Shown in pieces: positions 8,918-17,020 of a stretch of DNA of 64,000 nt. A model generated the notes under the pieces. That model ran no database searches, had not been told where the DNA came from, and saw only the letters and a list, made by a program, of their open reading frames with translations. The stretch's first letter is position 1. Every line of letters begins with the position of its first letter. Origin of the DNA: Flavobacterium sp. UBA7680 (GTDB taxonomy: Bacteria; Bacteroidota; Bacteroidia; Flavobacteriales; Flavobacteriaceae); the NCBI RefSeq assembly GCF_002482975.1, contig NZ_DLHA01000017.1, positions 309,688-373,687 of the forward strand. Direction: 5' to 3'. A program made the translations under genes and the position numbers.

Positions 8918-10060
8918 TTATTGCTTAATTGATGTCGTATAAGCTTTTTTATAAACAGCTAAACATTCTGCTGCTGCTTTTTCCCAACTAAATTTTTTAA
9001 CTTGATCTAATCCTTTTATTGAAAATTCATTTCGTAAAATAGGATTTTGAACTAATGAGTAAATTTTATTTTTTAAATCTTCTGGATTTCCTGTTTCATA
9101 ATATACTCCTGCTTCGCCTGCTACTTCTGGAAAAGAACTATGTTTTGATAAAACTACCGGACATCCGCAAGTCATTGATTCTAAAACCGGAATTCCAAAT
9201 CCTTCATATAGCGAAGGAAAAGCAAAACAAATTGCATTTTTATAATAAATTCCTAATTCATCGTCCTTAAATTCTCTCTGAATAACTTGATTTTCCAGAC
9301 TTAATTCTTTTAAAAATTCCTTTTCTTCGTTATCAAATTCGCCTCCACCGGCACACAACAAAACTAGATCACTATTTAATTTTAAAAGTTCTTTTATAGA
9401 ATTTACCAAAAAAATAAAGTTTTTATAATTAGCTCTGGTACCTACAAACAAGATATATCTTTTTGGAAGGTTATGCGTATCCGCTTCTACAATTTTTATT
9501 GAACAGCCATGATAAACTACATCAATTTTAGATTTATCAATATGCGGATATATTTTGATAATGTCGCGCTTTGTGTTTTCTGAAACGGCAATAATTCTTG
9601 TTGCTCTTTCCATTAGCAGCAATTTATTAGTACTAATCGATGAAATTACTTCTTTCTGATCTTCAAAATAATGTGGAAATAATTCATAAATCATATCATA
9701 AATTGTCAACACAAAAGGCTTTGAGTCTATCAATTTTAAAAAACTTACATCATAATATGTTGGAATAAAAACATCAAAGTCTTTCTTTAAAATTGTTCGT
9801 TCAAAAAATTTATCATTTCGTTTTCGTGTTTTTTCAAAACGACGAATTTTAAATTTTTCAAGTAATTTTATATATAATGAATATATTTTTTGTTTAAAGG
9901 TTACTAGGTTACTTTCGTTATAGTAAATATTAGAAGTACCATATAGAGGAATTTTGACCTTATTATTTTTAGAAAGTCTTGAAAATATTTCTGTGTAATA
10001 TCTGGAAATACCTCCATATTTTTGCAAATTGAATGTTTGTGGATGTACTAAAATTTTCAT
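8918..10060 (-). CDS. Glycosyltransferase, GT4 family (mannosyltransferase B-like)
   Basis: The 380-residue protein opens with HPQTFNLQKYGGISRYYTE, the sugar-nucleotide loop common in GT4 enzymes. The C-terminal Rossmann domain has YILFVGTRANYKN near residue 197, FPSLYEGFGIPVLESM near 283 and GCPVVLSKHSSFPEVAG. These match the WbdB/mannosyltransferase-like subgroup often found in ABC-dependent O-antigen clusters, although specificity cannot be fixed. Residues 60-100 are rich in lysine and aromatic residues, as in membrane-associated GT-B enzymes. It is spaced 10 bases from the GT10 gene and shares its transcript. Confidence 0.9.
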   Translation of the reverse strand: MKILVHPQTFNLQKYGGISRYYTEIFSRLSKNNKVKIPLYGTSNIYYNESNLVTFKQKIYSLYIKLLEKFKIRRFEKTRKRNDKFFERTILKKDFDVFIPTYYDVSFLKLIDSKPFVLTIYDMIYELFPHYFEDQKEVISSISTNKLLLMERATRIIAVSENTKRDIIKIYPHIDKSKIDVVYHGCSIKIVEADTHNLPKRYILFVGTRANYKNFIFLVNSIKELLKLNSDLVLLCAGGGEFDNEEKEFLKELSLENQVIQREFKDDELGIYYKNAICFAFPSLYEGFGIPVLESMTCGCPVVLSKHSSFPEVAGEAGVYYETGNPEDLKNKIYSLVQNPILRNEFSIKGLDQVKKFSWEKAAAECLAVYKKAYTTSIKQ

Positions 10061-10084
10061 TTTGGCTTTATAAAATTAAGTACG

Positions 10085-10933
10085 TTAGTTATTGTTATTA
10101 ATTTTATTTATTATCATATGATAATCTTTTTCCAGTAGACTTTCTGAATGAATTTGATTTGTTTTCTGATTCTTAGAATGTTCTAATTTTCTAATAATTT
10201 TATAAAGCCCTCTAACAACAAAGGATTTTTTATTTTTATTCTGCCATTTTTGAAAAGGGTTTGAAACCAATTTCTTTTTTGTCAAAATGTGAAGGTTATT
10301 TCCATTTGAATAAAAATGACAATTCAATTTTTCGGCTATTATTTCCAATGATTTTATATTATAAAAAGCAACGTGCTGTCCTGTTTCTTTTGCAAAATAT
10401 CTCCAGTCTTGTATTGATTTTATTTCTATTTGTGGCTGTAATTCTGTCGAAAAAAATATAGAATCAGAATAATCAAACATTTTTTCAATTTCTTCAAAAG
10501 GATTAACCAAATGTTCAAAAACTTCAAAGGCAGTTAGCAGTTCATATTTATCGGTATTGGTTTGATCTGTTACATCAAAATATTGTGCGAAATAATTTTC
10601 ACAATAAAAATCTTGTCTGTAAAAATCTAACCCCTTATCTCTCATTAATCTTACGAACAAACCATATCCGCCAGCAAAATCAATAAACTTTGCTTTATAA
10701 TTAAAGTAATTCTTTATAATCCAGTTTGTAATATTTTGAAGACTTAAATTTCTGGCAACTAATCCAATATCTGTCATTGCAATAACAGAAGAATAGGATT
10801 CTTGCAACCAAAAAGGCTCTTCGGTTTGGATAAAACCACAGTTCTGGCACTTGAAATAATCTATTTCGTATTTGTTTAATATTTTGCCAGAAAATATTTT
10901 CTCTGAATTAGATTTACAAATTTTACAATTCAT
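10085..10933 (-). CDS. Class I SAM-dependent methyltransferase with N-terminal Cys4 motif
   Basis: The 282-residue protein starts with two CxxC pairs (CKIC at 3-6 and CQNC about 25 residues later) that look like a small zinc-binding module, then a Methyltransf_23-type Rossmann core with FIDFAGGYGLFVRL near residue 98 and the post-I segment AFEVFEHLVNPFEEIE near 150. Such enzymes in glycan loci methylate sugars or modify nucleotide sugars; the Cys4-plus-core layout recalls the sugar C-methyltransferase family, but it is shorter than those (about 400 residues) and lacks their C-terminal domain. The substrate is unknown. Confidence 0.82.
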   Translation of the reverse strand: MNCKICKSNSEKIFSGKILNKYEIDYFKCQNCGFIQTEEPFWLQESYSSVIAMTDIGLVARNLSLQNITNWIIKNYFNYKAKFIDFAGGYGLFVRLMRDKGLDFYRQDFYCENYFAQYFDVTDQTNTDKYELLTAFEVFEHLVNPFEEIEKMFDYSDSIFFSTELQPQIEIKSIQDWRYFAKETGQHVAFYNIKSLEIIAEKLNCHFYSNGNNLHILTKKKLVSNPFQKWQNKNKKSFVVRGLYKIIRKLEHSKNQKTNQIHSESLLEKDYHMIINKINNNN

Positions 10934-10959
10934 GAATTCTTTGTTTGCTTTTTGTGTTT

Positions 10960-11589
10960 TTATCTTTCGTTTTCAGGAATGGTTCTTATAACTACAGCTG
11001 GATTTCCGCCAACAACTGTCCAGTCAGGAACATCTTTTGTTACAACGCTTCCTGCTCCAATTATTGCTCCTTCACCAATTGATACCCCTTTTAAAATAAT
11101 ACTATTAAATCCAATCCAGGCTTTATTCTTAATCTTAATTTTCCCTCTCTTAATATTATTCCAATCTTTATAAAATCCACCTATTTTATTTTCTTCTAAA
11201 CCTTTCTTCCATTGAGATAGATCGTCTTTTCTTTCTGACCAGACAATTGAATGAGAATTATTATCGATAAATGTGCATCCCCAAGAAATCAAAACGTCAT
11301 CGCCAATTTCAATTTCATCTATACAAATAAAAAGCCCGCCACCAATAAAAGTTCTATTTCCAATTTTTATTTTCCCTTCCTGAATTTCAAAAATATAATC
11401 GCCTTTTATGATAGATTCATTACCTATTTCTAAATATTTTTTTCCCTCAAAAGGTTTTCTCACAAATATATTGAGAGAGGAAATGTCGGAAGAGGGCGCA
11501 GATAAAATATACTTTGACTTATTAGACTGTAAATCAATGTTTTTTATACCCAAAAATAATTTTATTCTTTTCTTTATCTTTTTTAGCAT
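10960..11589 (-). CDS. Left-handed beta-helix (hexapeptide repeat) acyltransferase
   Basis: The 209-residue protein has repeated [LIV]-G-x4 hexapeptides: IKIGNRTFIGGG, IGDDVLISWGC and a C-terminal coil with IKIKNKAWIGFNSIILKG, SIGEGAIIGAGSVVTKDVP and the closing VVGGNPAVVIR. These are typical of the maltose/galactoside O-acetyltransferase (WcaF/NodL) family, which uses acetyl-CoA. A histidine in FIDNNSHSIV near residue 114 is in the place of the usual catalytic His. It probably O- or N-acetylates a sugar of the glycan made by this block. Confidence 0.87.
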   Translation of the reverse strand: MLKKIKKRIKLFLGIKNIDLQSNKSKYILSAPSSDISSLNIFVRKPFEGKKYLEIGNESIIKGDYIFEIQEGKIKIGNRTFIGGGLFICIDEIEIGDDVLISWGCTFIDNNSHSIVWSERKDDLSQWKKGLEENKIGGFYKDWNNIKRGKIKIKNKAWIGFNSIILKGVSIGEGAIIGAGSVVTKDVPDWTVVGGNPAVVIRTIPENER

Positions 11590-11659
11590 GAAAAATGATT
11601 TTTGAATTCAATTTGAAATGATCCCATAATTAAAATAATCTTTTGATTGCTATTAAAAA

Positions 11660-12598
11660 TCAGCCTTTTGATTTTTTTAAATATTTAAATCCTTTTTTAA
11701 CGATATTAAGCACTGCGTTTTTAATACCTTTCTTATTGCTAACAATTTTAAAACAAACATCTGAAATATATCTATCTATATTTTTGTTAACTTGGATATT
11801 ATTAGGGTGAATAATATTTCCTATGTTTTCTGTTGGTAAATTTTCAAATTCACTTGATCCAGTTGTGTGTGTTGCATTTATTCCAAATCCTAAATTAGAT
11901 ACAAGATTTACGTTTGGAGCAATCACAATTCCCTGATTATTCCAAATAGAAAAGCTCCATTGATAATCCCATGTATCGATCTCTTTATTTAAAACTTTTT
12001 CGAATATAGGAATCCAATAATTTTTAAATATTACTCTATTATCAATTCTATTTATTAGATTATTGGTTTTAAAGTTTTCTAAATGTTTTAAATTAAAATC
12101 GTATTGCTTCCAAGCTCTTCTCCAACTTGCCCATCCCCAAACAAAAGCATAATTAGAGAAAAAATAAGAAGAATTATCAACTCTCTTTTCACTGTACAAA
12201 TTACTTCCGTTAATTGCATAAATATTTTCGTCTTCTTTATATTTTTCTAATAACTGTTGGCAATAATTAAAAAAGGAAGGATGTGGCAAACAATCATCTT
12301 CTAATATTATTCCTTGTTCTACATTATCAAAAAACCAAGTTATAGCTTGAGAAACTGCGAGACCACAACCTAAATTTTCATCTCGAAATAATGTTTTCAC
12401 TTCACAATCCCAATCTATGCCTTCAAGAACTAAATCTCTGGTTATTTTACATTTTTCAGCATCCTGAATAACATTTGATCGTGCTCCGTCTGCAGCAATG
12501 AATAAATATTTAGGTTTTTGTTTCTTTATCTCATCAAAAACTACTTTTGTAGTATCGGGACGATTGAAAATAAGGAATAATATAGGGGTTTCAAACAT
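11660..12598 (-). CDS. GT-A fold nucleotide-sugar transferase (HlpA-like)
   Basis: The 312-residue protein begins PILFLIFNRPDTTKVVFDEI and has LFIAADGAR near 31, FRDENLGCG near 69 and EDDCLPHPSF near 98. This pattern is widespread in Bacteroidetes polysaccharide loci and is usually named nucleotide-diphospho-sugar transferase or, misleadingly, hemolysin-activation protein HlpA. The central WGWASWRRAWKQYD stretch is diagnostic of the group. The donor sugar is unknown. It starts 2 bases after the stop of the GT2 gene encoded just upstream. Confidence 0.85.
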   Translation of the reverse strand: MFETPILFLIFNRPDTTKVVFDEIKKQKPKYLFIAADGARSNVIQDAEKCKITRDLVLEGIDWDCEVKTLFRDENLGCGLAVSQAITWFFDNVEQGIILEDDCLPHPSFFNYCQQLLEKYKEDENIYAINGSNLYSEKRVDNSSYFFSNYAFVWGWASWRRAWKQYDFNLKHLENFKTNNLINRIDNRVIFKNYWIPIFEKVLNKEIDTWDYQWSFSIWNNQGIVIAPNVNLVSNLGFGINATHTTGSSEFENLPTENIGNIIHPNNIQVNKNIDRYISDVCFKIVSNKKGIKNAVLNIVKKGFKYLKKSKG

Positions 12599-12600
12599 GG

Positions 12601-13503
12601 TTATTTTTTAAGAATACTAATAAAAAATCTTCTAATCGATTTTACAAATGGCATTAGCTTAAAGTTTAAAAAGTAAAGCCTTATTATAAAAATCCATTCT
12701 TTTAATGTTGGCTTTCTATTTTTTTTTATTGTGACTTCATAAGTCATCAGCAATTCCAGTCTTTGATCTTTTTTAAATGTGTACAAATAATCTATTATTA
12801 CATCTTTAAAAAAACGAATGCTTGTTTCTTTTTTTAAGGATGTATTTTCTTGTCGGCCTGATATATTTATATTAGAAATTCTAAAAAAAACAATAGATTC
12901 ATTTATTGTATATATTAATTTTCCGTCTGGAAAATCTAAAAATGCTTTATAATCACTACACCAAGCTAAAGGATAATTACTAAAACCATATTTTTTATAA
13001 CTAGCTTTTAAAAAAATGTATTCAGATAAGGAGCTTCTTGTTATTCCTTTAAAAATCCTCACAAAAGAATCTGCTGCTGATTCCCAAACAGGATGGGTAT
13101 ATTCCTCTGAAATTGTATTAGAATCTTCTAAAACAATTTTTGTTGCAAATCTAATTACATTGGATTTGTCTTTAAATTTTTCGAAATTTTGATGCCAAGA
13201 TTCAATTACAGAATGGTCTAAAAAATCATCGTCTCCCAAAATCATTATCCAATCTTCTTTTTCAGAAAGTGAGATACATCTTTCCCACTGTTTTGTCAAT
13301 GAAATACTTCCTAAATTAGTTTCAAAACGATGATATTCAAAATCAAATTTTGATTCATATTTCTTGAGAAGTAAAGTTGGGCTTTCAGGACTGGCATCAT
13401 CGCCAATATAAACCTTAAATCTTTTATCTGTTTGATTAGCTAATGATTCTAACGTCTTTTCGAAGAAGGTTATTTTATAATAAGGAATTATAATTGCAAT
13501 CAT
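12601..13503 (-). CDS. Glycosyltransferase, GT2 family
   Basis: The 300-residue protein has an N-terminal GT2 domain: IAIIIPYYKITFFEKTLESL, VYIGDDASPESP near 30 and the metal-binding MILGDDDFLDH near 87. Residues after about 190 diverge from typical GT2 sequences and the C-terminus is basic and hydrophobic, suggesting membrane association. It is one of four GT2-type genes (12601-16199) that touch or overlap at their ends. The sugar is not assignable. Confidence 0.87.
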   Translation of the reverse strand: MIAIIIPYYKITFFEKTLESLANQTDKRFKVYIGDDASPESPTLLLKKYESKFDFEYHRFETNLGSISLTKQWERCISLSEKEDWIMILGDDDFLDHSVIESWHQNFEKFKDKSNVIRFATKIVLEDSNTISEEYTHPVWESAADSFVRIFKGITRSSLSEYIFLKASYKKYGFSNYPLAWCSDYKAFLDFPDGKLIYTINESIVFFRISNINISGRQENTSLKKETSIRFFKDVIIDYLYTFKKDQRLELLMTYEVTIKKNRKPTLKEWIFIIRLYFLNFKLMPFVKSIRRFFISILKK

Positions 13504-14348
13504 TATTGTAATAACAATTTAAAAAACTTAAAATGAAGTTTTGATTTTGGTTTTAATAAAAGTAGTTTAAACCAAATTTTTATTGAATGTATCTTTTTTA
13601 TGTGCTTAAACGATTCGAAAAGAAACTTGGCACCATTATCAAACTCTAGTTTTTTTAAATTAAAATTTGATTGGCTATTTAGCTTTAACGGTAATATATC
13701 AGCATACATATCATGTATTTTAATTACAGACTGATACCATGAAGGATTGATTGTTCCTATAGAAAAATGCTCGATCAAAATTTCTTTTGCCACCACAATT
13801 TTGTAATTATGTTTTAAATATTCAAAAGACAAGTTCAAATCGTAATTATGAAATCCTGTTAATGTATTAGAAAAATGAATTTTATCAGGGCGTCTGGCAG
13901 CCATAAAAACTCCATCTATTGCTACTACTTCTTCAATCTTTTTTTCCCAGCCTTTCTCCCAATGTTCTATATGACCAGATTTAAGATGCTGAATTATATT
14001 AATACTCTTAACATTTTCGGGACAATCCCACCAGGCTGAAGGCATTCTAGTTTTTACTTTTGCACCTGCCACGCCTATCAGTCCTATTTTAGAATTCTGT
14101 TCAAATATATTCTGGACTATTTTTCCCCAATTTTTGTTATGAAAAAAAATATCATCGTGAATAAAACAGCAGAAATTTCCTTTACTTTTACTAATTCCAA
14201 GATTATAGGCTTCAAAAATAGAATATTTATTTTCGGAATTATCAATTACAATCAATTCGTAATCAACACCAATTGTTTCATCAATATTACTTGAAAGTAT
14301 TGGTTTGATTTCTGCTGTTCTGGAGCATATTATAATTGAAAGTGTCAA
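13503..14348 (-). CDS. StrF-type glycosyltransferase (Glyco_tranf_2_5-like)
   Basis: The 281-residue protein has LSIIICSRTAEI, LIVIDNSENKYSIFEAYN and FCCFIHDDIFFHNKNWGKIV, the pattern of the StrF-like GT-A subgroup rather than ordinary GT2, with HDD as the metal motif near residue 65. The start is a TTG overlapping the stop of the upstream gene by 4 bases, and its own stop overlaps the next ATG by one base, so it is translated in a coupled chain. Members of this group occur in Bacteroidetes surface-glycan loci, and their sugar specificity is mostly unknown. Confidence 0.82.
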   Translation of the reverse strand: MTLSIIICSRTAEIKPILSSNIDETIGVDYELIVIDNSENKYSIFEAYNLGISKSKGNFCCFIHDDIFFHNKNWGKIVQNIFEQNSKIGLIGVAGAKVKTRMPSAWWDCPENVKSINIIQHLKSGHIEHWEKGWEKKIEEVVAIDGVFMAARRPDKIHFSNTLTGFHNYDLNLSFEYLKHNYKIVVAKEILIEHFSIGTINPSWYQSVIKIHDMYADILPLKLNSQSNFNLKKLEFDNGAKFLFESFKHIKKIHSIKIWFKLLLLKPKSKLHFKFFKLLLQ

Positions 14349-15343
14349 GCTGTTTTAAAAAATCTTTTTATTTTAATACTAAGGTTTTTACGTATTTTAT
14401 ATTTTTTATAAAAAACATCCATTATGGTTAATAATAGTAAATACCCCTGCAGTTTTTTTCCTCCCCTAATAAGTAAAAAAGCCTTTTCGTAGGTTAAAAA
14501 ATTTCGTTTTATAAATCTATTTTCTGCTTTAATTTTATGAATATTATCAATATTTATAGTTGATAAATAATCCATTAAAACTTTTCGCATTTTATAATCA
14601 ATATCAATAATTGCGATTCTCTTTTCTGATTGAATGGCTTTTGCGATAACACTCGTAGAATGATATCTAAAATTATTTAATGACTCTGGTATGAATGCTA
14701 TTTTTTTATTTACGATTAATTTAAAATAAAACATCCAATCTCCGCAGTATCGAAACTCATCTGCAATGTCAAAATGATCCTCAATATTAACCGCATTTTT
14801 TTTGAATATAACTGCACTGGCATTTGGAATTACATTTTTAAATATCAAAAACTTTTCAATGAATTTGTTTGCATTCATTGTAAAAGAATTCAAAAATAAA
14901 TTTTCGTCAATGTCATTGGTGTGAGTAATCCAATTACCTGTTGTTTCTCCAAATTCATTAACTCTATTTGACTGACAATAAGCTAAAACAACTTGCGAAT
15001 CATTTTGAAAAGGTTCAACTAATTTTTCTAAAAAATTATTGTCACAGTAATCATCTGTTTCAGCAATCCAGATTAAATCTCCTTCTGCTAATGTTATTCC
15101 TTTTGACCATTGTTTAAACGTATTTCCAGAATTAATTTGGTTAAAAACACAATGAGAAACTTTTTCTTTCTTTGCATAGATTGACAAAATTTCCCGGCTG
15201 TTATCTGTGCTGCAATCATCTAGTATGATTACTTCAAAGTTAGAATAGTTTTGAGTAAAAATAGTATCTAGCCGTTCGACCAGATATTTTTCATGATTGA
15301 AATTTGGAACAATTATAGAAACTAATGGTAAGTTATTTATCAC
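14345..15343 (-). CDS. Glycosyltransferase, GT2 family
   Basis: The 332-residue protein shows PLVSIIVPNFNHEKYLVERL, VIILDDCSTDNSREIL near 35, INSGNTFKQWSKGI near 68 and the metal-binding WIAETDDYCDNNF near 90. A putative catalytic acid lies around FRYCGDWMFYFK near 200. The predicted start is a GTG (15341-15343). It overlaps the upstream glycosyltransferase gene by 11 bases. The C-terminal 80 residues are strongly basic. Donor and acceptor are unknown. Confidence 0.87.
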   Translation of the reverse strand: MINNLPLVSIIVPNFNHEKYLVERLDTIFTQNYSNFEVIILDDCSTDNSREILSIYAKKEKVSHCVFNQINSGNTFKQWSKGITLAEGDLIWIAETDDYCDNNFLEKLVEPFQNDSQVVLAYCQSNRVNEFGETTGNWITHTNDIDENLFLNSFTMNANKFIEKFLIFKNVIPNASAVIFKKNAVNIEDHFDIADEFRYCGDWMFYFKLIVNKKIAFIPESLNNFRYHSTSVIAKAIQSEKRIAIIDIDYKMRKVLMDYLSTINIDNIHKIKAENRFIKRNFLTYEKAFLLIRGGKKLQGYLLLLTIMDVFYKKYKIRKNLSIKIKRFFKTA

Positions 15344-16199
15344 TTCTAATCTTTTTTAAAAGCTTTTTTATTTTTTTTTTGAATTGATTAAAATCGAATA
15401 TTTTTTCTTTTTCAATCGATCCATCATATTTTTTTATCTGATCATTAAGTATTTCCTGAACTTCAGAATCAAAATTTTTTCTTATATTTTTTAAGAAATC
15501 TATCCAAATTTCTTCTCTTTTTGATTGAGTTTGAGAAGACCATATTGAACTATTATGAAGTCTGTATACGCTCATAAATTCATTTAAGAATTTAATTTTT
15601 CCATATTTGGCATTAAGCATATGTAGAAAGTAGTCTCCTACTGGTGCATTATGAAAATATTTAGGGAGCTTATTAAATAATTTATTTCTAAAAACTACAC
15701 TACAAGTATGAATGTAATTTCCTTTAGCAAGATCTTTTATTGTTGTTGTTTCTAATACTTCACTGGTTATATCATCTTCTTCTAAAACGCCATTCCTTAA
15801 TACTTGGACTTTATGATAACAAATGCTATAATCTAAATTTGCTTCTAAAAAATCTACTTGTTTTTGCAGTTTTAATGGATCTGTCCAATAATCATCTCCT
15901 TCACAAAGTGCAACATATTTTCCTGAACATTGATTAAAGGCAAAAATACCATTAGCTTGCATTCCAATATTTTTTTTATGCCTGAAATATTTGATTTTAC
16001 TTCCTTGCGAATGTGTTTTTATTATATCATTAACTATTTCCTCTGTTCTGTCAGGAGAACAGTCATCGGCGATAATTAATTCATAATCAAAATCCGTTTG
16101 CTGCATTAAAATTCCTTTTATAGCCTGCTCAATATAGGATTCATGCTTATAAGTAATCATATTAACCGAAACTGTCTTTTGCATATAATTACCGTTCAT
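15333..16199 (-). CDS. Glycosyltransferase, GT2 family
   Basis: The 288-residue protein has VSVNMITYKHESYIEQAI, LIIADDCSPDRTEEI near 40 and the metal-binding ALCEGDDYWTDPLKLQ near 93, a form of the GT2 DxD that is very common in capsule loci. ATG 16197-16199 is used; a second ATG at 16182-16184, five codons in, sits closer to the conserved N-terminus and may be the real start. It is the first glycosyltransferase gene after the FkbM methyltransferase in the ABC-export transcript, so it could add an early or capping sugar. Confidence 0.88.
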   Translation of the reverse strand: MNGNYMQKTVSVNMITYKHESYIEQAIKGILMQQTDFDYELIIADDCSPDRTEEIVNDIIKTHSQGSKIKYFRHKKNIGMQANGIFAFNQCSGKYVALCEGDDYWTDPLKLQKQVDFLEANLDYSICYHKVQVLRNGVLEEDDITSEVLETTTIKDLAKGNYIHTCSVVFRNKLFNKLPKYFHNAPVGDYFLHMLNAKYGKIKFLNEFMSVYRLHNSSIWSSQTQSKREEIWIDFLKNIRKNFDSEVQEILNDQIKKYDGSIEKEKIFDFNQFKKKIKKLLKKIRSDK

Positions 16200-16237
16200 T
16201 TAACTTCTTAGAATTTTTAAATTATTCATTCAATTTA

Positions 16238-17014
16238 CTATTGAGCAACTATTTGAGAATCAATAAATCCATTTTTCTTAACAAATACTAATTCAACCAG
16301 CCACAAGACTTTTAAGTCAAAAGGCCTGTTTAGATCTGTAATTTCAAATAATCTATATCCATTTTCATCCATGAAATTTATCAACTTCAAGAAACTATTA
16401 TCAAATGATTTATTAACAACTCCAGCTTCTACCATAAATATTTCTGTTTTTCCAAAATAATCACTTGCTCCTTGCAAAACTTCAATATCTAATCCTTCGG
16501 CATCAATTTTAATAATATCAGGAGTAGGAAAATTCCCTTCGATAAGCAATTCATTTAGAGTTATAACAGGAATTTCTATTTGTTGTAATCCAGCTGTTTC
16601 TGCTTCTTCTTTTGTGTATCTAAATGAACAACTATCGTCACGATCTACAATTGTAAAAAGAAAAGAACCTTTTTCTTTACCTGCACCAAAGGGATAAAAT
16701 CGAACTTTAGAATTGCTATCTAAAACATCTTGAAATGATTCTTTTAGCCAATTTTGAGGCTCTACAAGAGTATAATATGCATCTGGAAAATATTTCAAAG
16801 CATCACGTGTCCAAGTTCCATGATTTGCTCCAATATCAACAATATGTTTTGGTTGAAAATTGATCTTTTTTAAAGTATTATAAAAATTCGACAATAAGGA
16901 ACTTTTATCATCAATATGAACAGATTCAATAGGTGATTGAGAGATTGAGCTTATCTTGGTTAAATTATAACCAAATCTTTTTAATAATAATTTAATTTTC
17001 TTTTTAATTTTCAT
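16238..17014 (-). CDS. FkbM family methyltransferase
   Basis: The 258-residue protein has the FkbM core: HIVDIGANHGTWTRDAL near residue 57, YTLVEPQNW near 80, SFRYTKEEAETA, and DIIKIDAEGLDIEVLQGA near 165-182. FkbM enzymes are SAM-dependent O-methyltransferases, often acting on sugar hydroxyls in exported glycans. It follows wzt by 6 bases. In ABC-dependent O-antigen systems such as E. coli O8/O9a the chain is capped by methylation or phospho-methylation that the Wzt C-terminal domain recognises. A capping role here is therefore an attractive inference, not shown by sequence. Confidence 0.9.
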   Translation of the reverse strand: MKIKKKIKLLLKRFGYNLTKISSISQSPIESVHIDDKSSLLSNFYNTLKKINFQPKHIVDIGANHGTWTRDALKYFPDAYYTLVEPQNWLKESFQDVLDSNSKVRFYPFGAGKEKGSFLFTIVDRDDSCSFRYTKEEAETAGLQQIEIPVITLNELLIEGNFPTPDIIKIDAEGLDIEVLQGASDYFGKTEIFMVEAGVVNKSFDNSFLKLINFMDENGYRLFEITDLNRPFDLKVLWLVELVFVKKNGFIDSQIVAQ

Positions 17015-17020
17015 TTTACA

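Noticed and set aside
4093..16199. Known sialyltransferase family among these glycosyltransferases
   Set aside because: Motifs seen are GT2, GT4, GT10, StrF- and HlpA-like; I see no GT42, GT52 or GT80 signature.
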